A DNA stretch of 64,000 nt from Comamonadaceae bacterium (GCA_009996515.1 JAACZV010000017.1:1-64000), one strand, 5' to 3'; numbered from the stretch's first letter, positions 34,921-44,462 are shown. The notes: a model not told the origin generated them from the letters alone. Program-made: numbers and translations.

Positions 34921-37900
34921 ATGGTCGCGTGGAAGAAGGCCGTCATGGCCCTGGTCGGAGCGGGTGCGGTGGCCGGAGCCGGCTGGTGGGCCTGGCAGCA
35001 GCAGTCCGGGCCGCGCCTGCCCAGCAGCGCCGAGATCGGCGAGCAGGCCGCGTTCGCGCTGCTGGACTGCAAGCCGCGGCTGCTGGACGGCTCGCCGGCC
35101 ATCGCCGTGAGCTTCACGCAGCCGCTGGACGGCCGCCAGGATTTCGGCGCCCTGGTCACGGCGCTGGAAGGCGCCGCGCCGATCAAGTCGGAGCACGACG
35201 GCAAGACCACGCCGCCGCCCGATGCCAGCTTCAAGCCGCTGGCCGCGCGCTGGGTGCTGGGCGACAACCCGCGGGTGCTCTACCTGCCGTTCGCGACGCC
35301 GGACCGCAGCTACCGCATCGCATTGAAGTCCGACCTGGCGGCGCGCTCCGGCGCCAGGCTGGCTACCGCGCAGCAGTGCGAGGCCGTCAGCGAGGCCATG
35401 CCCGACAGCTACTACTTCGCCAGCCGCGGCCTGGTGCTGCCGGCCGGCCAGAACGGCGGCCTGCCGGTGGTGACGGTGAACACGCCCGAGGTGGATGTGC
35501 AGTTCCTGCGCATCAAGCCCGAATCGCTGCCGGCCTTCCTGGAGCAGGTGGGCGGCCGGCGCGAGCGCGGCCATGCCGGTGCCGGCGACGAGGACGGCGA
35601 GGGCTATGACTACGACGGCTACAGCGACAACCAGCGCCGCCTCAAGGGCACCGTGGGCGGCTGGCTGCTGGACGAGCTGCGCGCGATGAGCGACAGCGTC
35701 TACATCGGCCGCTTCACGACCGACGCGCGGCCGAATCGCCGCAACGTCAGCTTCCTGCCCGTGGAGGGCATCAAGGAGCTGCAGCAGCCCGGCATCTATG
35801 TGGCAGTCATGAACCAGCCCGGCCGCTTCGGCTGGGACTACCAGGTCACGCATTACTACGTCACCGACATCGGTCTGCACCTGCGCCGGCATGCGGCGCA
35901 GATCGACGTCTTCGCCACGTCGCTGAAGAGCGGCGGCGCGCTGTCGGGCATCGAACTCAGCCTCGTGGACGAGGCCGGCAAGGCCATCGCACAGGCGCAG
36001 ACCGATGGCGACGGCCATGCCGTCTTCACCGGGCGCAGCGACAAGGCCCGGGCCGTGCTGGCCCGCCGCGGCGGCAAGGAGATGTCCGTGCTGTCGCTGC
36101 GCGACGCGGCGCTGGACCTGAGCGAGTTCGACGCCACCGGCCACCCGTCGCGCAGCAACAAGCTGTTCGTCTACGCGGGGCGCGACCTGTACCGGCCCGG
36201 CGAGAGCTTCCAGGTCTCGGTGCTGGCGCGCGATGCCGACGGCAAGCCGCTCCCCAAGCCGCTGCCCGTCACGCTCACCGTCAAGAAGCCCGACGGCAGC
36301 AAGCTCGTGGAGCAGCTCGTTCAACCCGGCAAGACGGGCACCGGCTATTACCAGCAGGCCGTCACGCTGCCCGCCGACGCGCCCACCGGCGGCTGGACCG
36401 TGCAGGCCCGCATCGACCCCGGCGCCAAGACCCCCGACGCGCAATGGGCCTTCAAGGTCGAGGAGTTCCTGCCCGAGCGCATGAAGCTCGCGCTGACCGC
36501 GCCGGAGGCCACGCTGACGGGCGACACCGGCCTGACGGTGCAGGTGCAGGGCGACTACCTCTACGGCGCGCCCGCCGCAGGCAACCGGCTGCAGGCCAGC
36601 GCCTACTCCGAGCGGCTGCTGATGCCGCTGCCGGCCAAGCTGCCCGGCTTCGTCTTCGGCGACCTGGCCGACGACAAGGCCAGGAACCGGCAAGACCTGC
36701 CCGAGCAGGAACTGGACGCCGACGGCAAGGCCAGCGTGGCCATCGCCACCGCGTTCGGGGAGCGCAAGTCGCCGATGAGGCTGCGCGCGGCCTTCAGCCT
36801 GCTGGAGTCCGGCGGCCGGCCCGTGGTGCGCTCGCTGGAGCGCAGTTGGTGGCCCGCGCCGGTGCTGGTCGGTGCGCGGCCGCTGTTCGACCGCAACGTG
36901 GCGCCCGAAGGGGGCCTGGCCGAGTTCGAGCTGGCGCGCGTGGACGCGGCCGGCAACTTCAAGCCGGCCAAGGACCTGCAGCTCAAGCTCATCTACGAAG
37001 AGCGCCAGTGGTATTGGCGTTATGACGACGGCCGCGGCTGGCATTCCGGCTTCAACGTCAACGAGGAGCTGGTGGAGGCCCGCACGCTGGCGCTGACGGC
37101 GCGCACCAAGGTCGCGCTGCCCGTGCGCTGGGGACGCTACCGCCTGGAGGTGACCGACCCCGAGACGGGCCTGGCGCTGCGCTATGGCTTCTACGCCGGC
37201 TACGGCGCGCAGGACGCCGACGACATCGGCAACCGGCCCGACCGCGTGCAGCTCAAGCTGCAGGGCGCGCCGTTCAAGCCGGGCGACGTGGCCAGGCTGG
37301 CCATCAAGCCGCCGCACGACGGCGAGGCCATCGTCACCGTGGAAGGCGACCGCGTGCTATGGACCAAGCGCCTGGGCGTGAAGGCCAGCGGCACGGAGCT
37401 GTCCATTCCCATCTCCGCCGACGCGAGTTGGGCGCGCCACGACCTCTACGTGACCGTCGCCGCCTTCCGCCCCGGCAGCCAGGGCGACCGCGTGACCCCG
37501 GCACGCGCGCTGGGCCTGGTGCACCTGCCGCTGAACCGCGAGGACCGCAAGGCCAAGGTGGCGCTGACCGTGCCGGCCAAGACGCAGCCGTCCGTGCCGC
37601 TGCCGGTCGTCGTGAAGGCGCCGCAGCTGGCCGGCAAACCGGCCATCGTCACGGTCAGCGCGGTGGACGTGGGCATCCTGAACATCACCAACTTCAAGAC
37701 GCCCGACCCGCAGGACTTCTTCTTCGGCAAGCACCGCTACGGCGCCGACATGCTGGACCTGTACGGCCGCCTCATCGAGAAGATGGAGGGCAACGTCGCC
37801 AAGCAGCGCTTCGGCGGCGACGCGGCCAAGCGCGACACGCAGAGCATGCCGCGCAAGGTCCTGCTGGTGGACTTGTTCAGCGGCCCCGTGCAACTGGACG

Positions 37901-40002
37901 CCAAGGGCGAGGCGACGATCAACCTCAAGCTGCCGGACTTCAACGGCACGCTGCGCGTGATGGCCGTCGTCAGCAGCGCGGACAGCTACGGCTCGGCGCA
38001 GGCCGACACCGTCGTCGCCGCGCCGCTGGTGGCCGAGCTGAACATGCCGCGCTTCGTGTCGCCTGGCGACAAGGCCACGATCGCGCTGGACGTGACCAAC
38101 CTCAGCGGCGCGCCGCAGGACGTGAAGCTGGCCGTCACGGCCAGCGGGCCGGTGAGGATCAGCGGCGGCGCCGACACGATCAGGCTCGCCGACAAGCAGC
38201 GCCAGATCCTGCGCTTCCAGGCCGAGGCGCTCGATGCCTGGGGGCTGGCGCCCATCACCGTGAAGCTCAGTGCAGGCGCGCTGAACCTGACCCGCGAGGC
38301 CGCGCTGCAGGTGCAGCCCGTCACGCCGCTGGTGCGCGAGAGCCGGCGCATCCGCCTGGAGCCCGGCGCCACGCAGGCGCTGGACAAGACGCTGCTGGAC
38401 GCCTACTGGGCCGGCTCGGCCAGCGTGGCCCTGAGCGTGTCCAACACGCCGCCCATAGACATCAGGGACCAGGTGCAGGGGCTCTTGATGTACCCCTACG
38501 GCTGCCTGGAGCAGACGGCGTCCAGCGCCTACCCGCTGGTCTTCATCGATGACGAGGCGGCCAGGCGTTGGGGCTTGAAGCCCGTGCCGCGCGAGGAGCG
38601 CGCCAGGCGCCTGGACGCGGCCTTCGCGCGCATTGCCGGCATGCAGCAGCCCAAGGGCGGCTACGGCCTGTGGGCGGCCAGCGGCGCCTACGAGGGCTGG
38701 CTGAGCGCCTATGTGACGGGCTTCCTGCAGGATGCGCGCGACGCCGGCTTCGTCGTGCCCGAGGCGCTGCTCAAGCGCTCGCTGGACAACCTGCTGGAGC
38801 AGTTCCAGCGCGCGCCGGCGCAGCAGACCCAGCCGGCCAAGGAGCCGCGCCGCGACGACAAGGGCCGCATCGCCGACTGGCGCGACGCCGAGACGCTGCG
38901 CCTGGCGCACCAGCGCTTCGCCGAGGCGGCGCACGCCGGCTACATCCTGGCCCGCGAGCAGAAGGCGCCGCTGGCCACGCTGCGCACGCTGCACGACCAG
39001 GCCCGCAGTCATGCGCTGTCGCCGCTGCCGCTGGTGCAGCTCAGCCTGGCGCTGAAGCTGATGGGCGACGAGAGCCGCGCCAAGGTCGCGCTCGATGACG
39101 CGATGCAGCGCGGTTATGGCTACCAGCCCGACGATCCCAACAACGTCTGGGGCCAGTGGCTGGGCGACTACGGCAGCAAGCTGCGCGACCGCGCGCTGGC
39201 CTATGCGCTGCTGCTGCGTCACAAGGTGGCGCACGACAAGCGCGAGAACCTGCTGTTCGACCTCGCCGACGATTTCGGCCGGCGCAACTACTACTCCACG
39301 CAGGAGCGCCTGGCGCTGTTCCTGGCCGTGCAGGCCGCCACCCACGGCGCCGGCAAGGACGACGCCTGGAAGACCACGCTGGCCATCGGCGCCAAGAGCG
39401 ACGCGTGGACCGGCGGCGGCATCGGCCAGCAGAGCTTCGAGCTGGCGCAGCTGAAGAGCGGCGTCACGCTGAAGAACGAAGGCGGCTCGCCGCTGTACCT
39501 GGACGTGTCGGCCCAGGGCTACCCGGTCAAGCCGTTGCCACCCACGAGCGACCGCATCTCGGTCGAGCGCTCGATGTTCACGACCGACGGCAAGCCGGTG
39601 ACGGCCAGGCAGTTCACCACCGGCGAGATGTTCGTCGTGCGGCTGCGGGTGAAGGCCTCGCAGTCGATCAAGGACGGCCTGGTCGTGGACCGCATCCCGG
39701 CCGGCTTCGAGATCGAGAACCTGAACCTCAGCCAGGGCCCGCAGGCCGGCGAGTTCACGGTGGACGGTGTCAACGTGGCGCAGGCCAATGCCAACGACCG
39801 CATCGTCCACATGGAATACCGCGACGACCGCTTCGTCGCCGCCGCGCGGCTGGGCCAGCCGTTGGACCTGTTCTACCTGGTCCGCGCCGTGACGCCGGGC
39901 CGCTACGTGGTGCCGGCGACGTTTGCGGAGGACATGTACCGGCCGGAGATCCGCGGCATCGGCAAGGCGGAGGGGGAGATCGTGGTGGTGGACAAGAAAT
40001 GA
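34921..40002 (+). CDS. Alpha-2-macroglobulin family protein
   Basis: 1693 residues, typical of bacterial A2M. An N-terminal hydrophobic helix (about 7-27) without lipobox Cys suggests an uncleaved anchor or signal peptide. MG-type beta-sandwich domains and a bait-like region follow. The thioester motif is CLEQ at 1195-1198 in YPYGCLEQTASSAYPL, followed by the helical thioester domain (QPKGGYGLWAASGAYEGWLSAYVT). The C-terminal receptor-like domain has ERSMFTTDGKPV. Such proteins trap proteases in the periplasm and are usually paired with PBP1C, found here 1.1 kb downstream. ATGA overlap with the next gene. Confidence 0.93.
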   Translation: MVAWKKAVMALVGAGAVAGAGWWAWQQQSGPRLPSSAEIGEQAAFALLDCKPRLLDGSPAIAVSFTQPLDGRQDFGALVTALEGAAPIKSEHDGKTTPPPDASFKPLAARWVLGDNPRVLYLPFATPDRSYRIALKSDLAARSGARLATAQQCEAVSEAMPDSYYFASRGLVLPAGQNGGLPVVTVNTPEVDVQFLRIKPESLPAFLEQVGGRRERGHAGAGDEDGEGYDYDGYSDNQRRLKGTVGGWLLDELRAMSDSVYIGRFTTDARPNRRNVSFLPVEGIKELQQPGIYVAVMNQPGRFGWDYQVTHYYVTDIGLHLRRHAAQIDVFATSLKSGGALSGIELSLVDEAGKAIAQAQTDGDGHAVFTGRSDKARAVLARRGGKEMSVLSLRDAALDLSEFDATGHPSRSNKLFVYAGRDLYRPGESFQVSVLARDADGKPLPKPLPVTLTVKKPDGSKLVEQLVQPGKTGTGYYQQAVTLPADAPTGGWTVQARIDPGAKTPDAQWAFKVEEFLPERMKLALTAPEATLTGDTGLTVQVQGDYLYGAPAAGNRLQASAYSERLLMPLPAKLPGFVFGDLADDKARNRQDLPEQELDADGKASVAIATAFGERKSPMRLRAAFSLLESGGRPVVRSLERSWWPAPVLVGARPLFDRNVAPEGGLAEFELARVDAAGNFKPAKDLQLKLIYEERQWYWRYDDGRGWHSGFNVNEELVEARTLALTARTKVALPVRWGRYRLEVTDPETGLALRYGFYAGYGAQDADDIGNRPDRVQLKLQGAPFKPGDVARLAIKPPHDGEAIVTVEGDRVLWTKRLGVKASGTELSIPISADASWARHDLYVTVAAFRPGSQGDRVTPARALGLVHLPLNREDRKAKVALTVPAKTQPSVPLPVVVKAPQLAGKPAIVTVSAVDVGILNITNFKTPDPQDFFFGKHRYGADMLDLYGRLIEKMEGNVAKQRFGGDAAKRDTQSMPRKVLLVDLFSGPVQLDAKGEATINLKLPDFNGTLRVMAVVSSADSYGSAQADTVVAAPLVAELNMPRFVSPGDKATIALDVTNLSGAPQDVKLAVTASGPVRISGGADTIRLADKQRQILRFQAEALDAWGLAPITVKLSAGALNLTREAALQVQPVTPLVRESRRIRLEPGATQALDKTLLDAYWAGSASVALSVSNTPPIDIRDQVQGLLMYPYGCLEQTASSAYPLVFIDDEAARRWGLKPVPREERARRLDAAFARIAGMQQPKGGYGLWAASGAYEGWLSAYVTGFLQDARDAGFVVPEALLKRSLDNLLEQFQRAPAQQTQPAKEPRRDDKGRIADWRDAETLRLAHQRFAEAAHAGYILAREQKAPLATLRTLHDQARSHALSPLPLVQLSLALKLMGDESRAKVALDDAMQRGYGYQPDDPNNVWGQWLGDYGSKLRDRALAYALLLRHKVAHDKRENLLFDLADDFGRRNYYSTQERLALFLAVQAATHGAGKDDAWKTTLAIGAKSDAWTGGGIGQQSFELAQLKSGVTLKNEGGSPLYLDVSAQGYPVKPLPPTSDRISVERSMFTTDGKPVTARQFTTGEMFVVRLRVKASQSIKDGLVVDRIPAGFEIENLNLSQGPQAGEFTVDGVNVAQANANDRIVHMEYRDDRFVAAARLGQPLDLFYLVRAVTPGRYVVPATFAEDMYRPEIRGIGKAEGEIVVVDKK

Positions 40003-40385
40003 AGGACTGGACCCGCACGCTGCTCTGCGCAACGCTGATCGCCGCCGCCACCCTCGCCCAAGCCGCCCCGCTGCCGCCCGCCGCGCGCGCCGAGGTCGAC
40101 GCGCTGCTGACCCGCCTGCACACCTCCGGCTGCGAGTTCAACCGCAACGGCAGCTGGTACAGCGGCGCAGACGCCAAGGCACATCTGCAGAAGAAGCTGG
40201 AGGTCCTCGAACGCAAGGGCATGGTCAGCACCGCGGAGCAGTTCATCGCCCGCGGCGCGTCCGGCAGCAGCATGAGCGGCAAGCCCTATCTCGTGCGCTG
40301 CGCGGGCAAGGCGCCGGTGGAGAGTGCGCAGTGGTTGAAGACGGAGTTGCAGCAGCTGCGGGCCGCGTCCAGCCCTTCGCGCTGA
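39999..40385 (+). CDS. DUF5329 family exported protein
   Basis: 128 residues with a signal peptide (LLCATLIAAATLAQA). The mature part has the DUF5329 pattern: LHTSGCEFNRNGSWYSGADAKAHL, TAEQFIARGASGSSMSGKPYLVRC, and two conserved Cys that could form a disulphide. Function unknown. Its start overlaps the alpha-2-macroglobulin stop (ATGA), so it is translated with it and is likely periplasmic like its partner. Confidence 0.8.
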   Translation: MKDWTRTLLCATLIAAATLAQAAPLPPAARAEVDALLTRLHTSGCEFNRNGSWYSGADAKAHLQKKLEVLERKGMVSTAEQFIARGASGSSMSGKPYLVRCAGKAPVESAQWLKTELQQLRAASSPSR

Positions 40386-40411
40386 ACCCTGCCGTTGCCC
40401 CGGGCTCCCGA

Positions 40412-40442
40412 AATCCTTACGATACAAAAAATTGAAAGGATT
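40412..40442. promoter_or_regulatory. Inverted repeat upstream of the VapBC-type module
   Basis: AATCCTT (40412-40418) and AAGGATT (40436-40442) flank the AT-rich ACGATACAAAAAATTGA. The right arm contains the AAAGGA ribosome-binding site of the antitoxin GTG at 40447. This fits an autoregulatory operator of a toxin-antitoxin pair. Confidence 0.5.
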
Positions 40443-40446
40443 CATC

Positions 40447-40671
40447 GTGGCCGACACCACCCTCACCAGCAAGGGCCAGACCACCATCCCCAAGGAAATC
40501 CGTGAGCGCCTGGGCCTGGAAGCGGGCGACAAGCTCAGCTTCACCGCGCTGGCCGACGGTACCGTGGTGATGCGGGCCAAGACGCGTCGCCTGCTGGACC
40601 TGGCCGGCAGCCTGGCTCGCCCGGGGCAGCCCACCGTTGCAGTGGCCGACATGAAGCCCTTGCGAGGCTGA
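40447..40671 (+). CDS. AbrB/MazE-type antitoxin (VapB)
   Basis: 74 residues from GTG 40447, chosen because AAAGGA lies 7 nt before it; an in-frame TTG at 40432 is unlikely. The SpoVT-AbrB swapped-hairpin fold is clear: TTLTSKGQTTIPKEIRERLGLEAGDKLSF. The short C-terminal tail would wrap the toxin. It neutralises the PIN toxin encoded 24 bp downstream and probably represses its own promoter. Confidence 0.87.
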   Translation: MADTTLTSKGQTTIPKEIRERLGLEAGDKLSFTALADGTVVMRAKTRRLLDLAGSLARPGQPTVAVADMKPLRG

Positions 40672-40695
40672 GCCGCGGCCCGGTTCGCCGTTGAC

Positions 40696-41109
40696 ATGAG
40701 CGTCGCCATCGATACCAACGTCCTCGTGCGCCTGCTGGTGCGTGATGACGAAGCCCAGTTCCAGGCCGCCCGGCGGTTCGTGGAAGCCGCCGAGGTGGCG
40801 CAGGAGGAGGTGCTGGTGCTGCTGGGCGTGCTGCTGGAGACCGAATGGGTGTTGCGCAGCCGCTATCGCCTCGATAAGCCCAGCATCGCCGCCACCTTCG
40901 CGCGGCTGTTGGAGACGCAAGGACTGGCCTTCGAGCATGAGGCCACGGTCGAGGAGACGCTCTACACCTGGGGCCAGCACCCGGGCGCCGATTTCGCCGA
41001 CTGCCTGTACAGCGCCCGCGCCTTGCACCAGGGCTGCACGCGGTTCGCGACCTTCGACGTGGCGGCCGCCCGGCTGCCCGGCGCAGAGTTGTTGACGGCC
41101 GGGCCGTGA
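40696..41109 (+). CDS. PIN-domain ribonuclease toxin (VapC)
   Basis: 137 residues, the normal VapC length. Acidic PIN residues are Asp6 (AIDTNVLVRLL), Glu48/50 (LLETEWVLRS), Asp99/102 (GADFADCLY) and Asp121 (FATFD). VapC toxins cleave tRNA or rRNA when not bound by antitoxin. The stop overlaps the GTG start of pbpC (GTGA), an unusual coupling of a toxin to a cell-wall gene. Confidence 0.88.
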   Translation: MSVAIDTNVLVRLLVRDDEAQFQAARRFVEAAEVAQEEVLVLLGVLLETEWVLRSRYRLDKPSIAATFARLLETQGLAFEHEATVEETLYTWGQHPGADFADCLYSARALHQGCTRFATFDVAAARLPGAELLTAGP

Positions 41110-43460
41110 GTGCCGGCTTGGCATCGGGCCGGCGCCTCGGCCGGCTGCGCCGCTTCGAGCTGGCTCTCGCCGCGCTGCTGCTGCTCGTCCTCGCGCTCGA
41201 CTTCGCCTTCCCGCTGCCCACGCCGGCAGCCGACTCGTCCACGCTGACGGTGCTGGCCGCCGACGGCAGCCCCTTGCGCGCCTGGCCGGGCGACGACGGC
41301 GCGCAGCGGCATCCGACGACGCCGGAAGCCGTGTCGGCCCACTACACCCAAGCCCTGCTGCACTACGAGGACCGCTGGTTCCGCTGGCATCCGGGCGTGA
41401 ACCCGGTGGCCCTCGTGCGCGCGGCCTGGCAGTGGGCGCGGCATGGGCGCATCGTGTCGGGCGGGTCCACGCTGACCATGCAGGTGGCACGGCTGATGGA
41501 CGACAAGGCAGCCGGAAGAAACATCCCTGCCAAGCTGCGCCAGATCGCTCGCGCGCTGCAGCTGGAGCTGCATCTGAGCAAGCACGAGATCCTGTCGCTG
41601 TACCTCAACCTCGCGCCCATGGGCGGGCCGCTGGAGGGCGTGGAGACGGCCAGCCGCGCCTACCTCGGCAAGGGCGCGGCGGACCTCTCGAAAGCCGAGG
41701 CGGCGCTGCTGGTGGCGCTGCCGCAGTCGCCCACGCGGCTGCGCCCCGACCGCGCCGTGGCCGCGGCGCAGGCCGCACGCGACAAGGTGCTGACGCGCAT
41801 GCAGACGCTGGGCGTCTGGAGCGCGGCGGACGTGGCCGATGCGAAGCTGGAGCGCGTCTTCGCGCCGCCGTTGCGCGCGCGCTGGCTGGCGCCGCTGGCG
41901 GCCGAGCGCGTGCGGCAGAACGCGAAGCGCCAGGGCCGCACGGAGGCCGTCATCCGGACGACGCTGGACGCCGGGCTGCAGGCCCGCCTGGAGCAGCTGC
42001 TGACGGACCGCCTCAACAGCCTGCCCGACGCCGTCTCGCTGGCCGCACTGGTGGTGGACAACCGGTCGCTGGAAGTGCGCGGCTATGTCGGCTCGGCCGA
42101 CTTCAGCGACGCGCGCCGCGGCGCCCATGTGGACATGGTGCGCGCGCGGCGCTCGCCGGGCTCCACGCTGAAGCCGTTTCTCTACGGCATGGCGCTGGAC
42201 GAGGGGCTGATCCATTCCGAGAGCCTGCTCATCGACGCGCCGCAGAACTTCGGCGGCTACGCGCCCGGCAACTTCCAGGCTGACTTCTCGGGGCCGGTGA
42301 GCGTCAGCGAAGCCCTGCAGCGCTCGCTGAACGTACCCGCCGTGGACCTGCTGGAGCGCCTGGGCCCCGAGCGTTTTGCCGGCCGGCTGCGCAACGCGGG
42401 TGTGAGGCTGCGCATGCCCGCCAACGCGGCGCCCAACCTGAGCCTCATCCTCGGCGGCGGCAGCACGTCGCTGGAGGAGCTGGTGGGCGCCTACACGGCG
42501 CTGGCGCGCGGCGGCGTGGCGGCGCGGCCGCGGCTGACCCCGGACGAGCCGCTGCAGCAGGCGCGGCTGATGAGCGAGGGCGCGGCCTACATCGTGCGCG
42601 AGATCCTGGAGAACGGCGGCCGGCCCGGCAGCCCCTTCCGCGAGAGCGGCCAGCGCGTCGCGTGGAAGACCGGCACGTCGTTCGGCTTCCGCGATGCCTG
42701 GGCGCTGGGCGTGACGGACCGCTACACCTTGGGCGTGTGGATAGGCCGGCCCGACGGCACGCCCAACCCCGGCCATTTCGGGGCCAACTCGGCGGCGCCG
42801 CTGCTGCGCGACCTGGCGGCGGCGCTGGGGCCCGCCGAGTCACGCCAGCAGCTCGCACCACGCCGCCGGCCCGACAGCGTCGCGGCCGTGCCCATCTGCT
42901 GGCCGCAGGGCGTGGCCGAGTCGGCCACCGCGCCCGAGCTGTGCCTGCAGCACCGCATGGCCTGGGCGCTGGACGGCGCCGTGCCGCCCACGCTGCCCGA
43001 CCGGCTGCGGCCCGGGCCGCTGGTGGAGCCCGTCTGGGTGGCGGCGGGCCAGCGGGTGCAGCCGGGCTGCGCGGCCGATGCAGAGCGCTTCGAGGCGGTC
43101 CGCTGGCCGGCCTTGCTCGGGCCGTTCCTCGAGGCCGAACTGCGCCATCCGCTGGAGCGCCTTCCCTGGCGGGCCGACTGCGCGCCGCACGAGCCGGTCG
43201 CCCACCGGCTGCGCATCGTGGGCCTGGAGCCCGGCACCGTGCTGCGGCCGGCGCCGGGCCAGCGCGACGTCGTGCTGAGGCTGCAGGCTATCGGCGCGCA
43301 GCAGGGCCTGACCTGGCTGCTGGACGGCCAGTGGATGGCCGCCAGCGAGCAGGCCTCGGCCGCTCAGACCCTGCGCGTGGGCCGCGCCGGGGCGCATCGC
43401 CTCACGGTCATGGATGGCCTGGGTCGCTGGGCGCGGGTGGAGTTCCAGCTGCAGCCGTAG
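41106..43460 (+). CDS. pbpC: Penicillin-binding protein 1C
   Basis: 784 residues. A TM anchor lies near residues 17-37. The GT51 transglycosylase domain has the catalytic-Glu segment YEDRWFRWHPGVNPVALVRA and GGSTLTMQVARLM. The transpeptidase domain has the nucleophile SxxK at Ser353 (SPGSTLKP), an SxN-like segment and KTGTS in VAWKTGTSFGFRDAW. A C-terminal BiPBP_C beta domain ends the protein. It synthesises or repairs peptidoglycan and normally pairs with alpha-2-macroglobulin. The GTG start overlaps vapC. Its last 53 bp overlap the convergent LysR gene. Confidence 0.93.
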   Translation: MSAGLASGRRLGRLRRFELALAALLLLVLALDFAFPLPTPAADSSTLTVLAADGSPLRAWPGDDGAQRHPTTPEAVSAHYTQALLHYEDRWFRWHPGVNPVALVRAAWQWARHGRIVSGGSTLTMQVARLMDDKAAGRNIPAKLRQIARALQLELHLSKHEILSLYLNLAPMGGPLEGVETASRAYLGKGAADLSKAEAALLVALPQSPTRLRPDRAVAAAQAARDKVLTRMQTLGVWSAADVADAKLERVFAPPLRARWLAPLAAERVRQNAKRQGRTEAVIRTTLDAGLQARLEQLLTDRLNSLPDAVSLAALVVDNRSLEVRGYVGSADFSDARRGAHVDMVRARRSPGSTLKPFLYGMALDEGLIHSESLLIDAPQNFGGYAPGNFQADFSGPVSVSEALQRSLNVPAVDLLERLGPERFAGRLRNAGVRLRMPANAAPNLSLILGGGSTSLEELVGAYTALARGGVAARPRLTPDEPLQQARLMSEGAAYIVREILENGGRPGSPFRESGQRVAWKTGTSFGFRDAWALGVTDRYTLGVWIGRPDGTPNPGHFGANSAAPLLRDLAAALGPAESRQQLAPRRRPDSVAAVPICWPQGVAESATAPELCLQHRMAWALDGAVPPTLPDRLRPGPLVEPVWVAAGQRVQPGCAADAERFEAVRWPALLGPFLEAELRHPLERLPWRADCAPHEPVAHRLRIVGLEPGTVLRPAPGQRDVVLRLQAIGAQQGLTWLLDGQWMAASEQASAAQTLRVGRAGAHRLTVMDGLGRWARVEFQLQP

Positions 43461-44370
43461 CGGGCGGGGTGTCCTCGGCCTGCAGCGGCGCGTGGGCGAG
43501 CAGCTGCTCCAGCCGCTCCAGCCGGTGCCGGTGCAGCGTGGTGATGGCGTAGAAGTTCTCGCGCAGCTGCGTCGAGCGGCCCACCCGCACCAGCACGCCG
43601 GTGCGCAGCTCGTCCTGCACCACCACCTCGGGCAGCACGGTCAGCCAGCCGCTGTCGCGGGCCACCAGGCGCAGCATGGCCATGTCGTCCACCTCGGCGC
43701 GCAGGCGTGGCGTCACGCCGGCGGCCACGCACAGGGCGTCGAACTCGCCGCGCAGCGCATGGCGCGGCCCCGGCAGGGCCAGCTCCAGGCCTTGCAGGTC
43801 TTCCGGCAGGCGCAGGCTGCGGCCGCGCCAGGTGGCCGCCGGGCCCACCAGCGAGATCGCCTGGCTGCCCAGGAAGCGGCAATGCAGCGGCCGGTCTGGG
43901 CGGGCGGGTGCGGCCTCGTTGGCCAGCACCACGTCGAGCTGGTGCTCGAACAGCTGGCGCAGCAGGTCGTCCAGCAGGCCCGACTCCAGCGACAGCGTCA
44001 CGCTCGGGTCGGCCAGCAGAGGCCGAATCCAGTTCTCCAGGTAGTTGCGCGACAGCGTGGCCACGCTGCCCACGCGCACCCGCGTCATGCCTTCGCCGCG
44101 GCCCTGCAGCCGCCCGAGCATCTCCCGCCCCAGCCCGAAGATGTTCTCGGCGTAGGACAGCACCAGCTGCCCGGTGTCGGTCAGCCGCAGGCGCCGGCCG
44201 CTGCGCTCGAACAGGGCTTCGCCGATGCGCTCCTCCAGCTGCCGGATCTGGTTGGACAGCGCCGACTGCGACACATGCAGCTCCGTCGCTGCCTGCGTCA
44301 GATGCCCCGTCTTGGCCACGCGCCAGAAATAGAAGAGGTGGTGGAAGTTGAGCTGCTCGATCTGGAGCAT
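43408..44370 (-). CDS. LysR-family regulator (NhaR-like), divergent from dabBA
   Basis: 320 residues. The HTH FHHLFYFWRVAKTGHLTQAATELHVSQSALSNQIRQLEERIG is close to the NhaR subgroup; an effector domain follows, with a Pro/Ala-rich tail. It is transcribed away from dabB across 92 bp, the arrangement in which LysR-type regulators control DAB carbon-uptake genes in other bacteria. The true signal (bicarbonate, sodium or other) is unknown. The 3' end overlaps pbpC by 53 bp on the opposite strand. Confidence 0.85.
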   Translation of the reverse strand: MLQIEQLNFHHLFYFWRVAKTGHLTQAATELHVSQSALSNQIRQLEERIGEALFERSGRRLRLTDTGQLVLSYAENIFGLGREMLGRLQGRGEGMTRVRVGSVATLSRNYLENWIRPLLADPSVTLSLESGLLDDLLRQLFEHQLDVVLANEAAPARPDRPLHCRFLGSQAISLVGPAATWRGRSLRLPEDLQGLELALPGPRHALRGEFDALCVAAGVTPRLRAEVDDMAMLRLVARDSGWLTVLPEVVVQDELRTGVLVRVGRSTQLRENFYAITTLHRHRLERLEQLLAHAPLQAEDTPPATAAAGTPPAPSDPGHP

Positions 44371-44386
44371 TCTGTTTAAGTGATTG

Positions 44387-44416
44387 ATTCGTTCGGAACA
44401 TTGAATTTTACGGAAC
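44387..44416. promoter_or_regulatory. Candidate LysR operator between the regulator and dabB
   Basis: ATTC-N12-GAAT (44387-44406) is an inverted repeat of LysR-site size, and CGGAAC occurs twice in direct repeat (44394 and 44411, 17 bp apart). The patch is AT-rich against its surroundings. Confidence 0.45.
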
Positions 44417-44456
44417 GCTCCGGTTTGCGCACCATGCGCTCCATGCGAACCGGAGC
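44417..44456 (+). promoter_or_regulatory. Leader hairpin covering the dabB ribosome-binding site
   Basis: GCTCCGGTT (44417-44425) pairs perfectly with AACCGGAGC (44448-44456). The right arm contains the GGAG Shine-Dalgarno, 7 nt before the dabB ATG at 44463. Confidence 0.5.
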
Positions 44457-44462
44457 CCCTCC

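Noticed and set aside
37357-40032. 891-codon minus-strand frame opposite the alpha-2-macroglobulin gene
   Set aside because: Same composition bias and no recognisable motif, whereas the opposite strand encodes a clear protein family.
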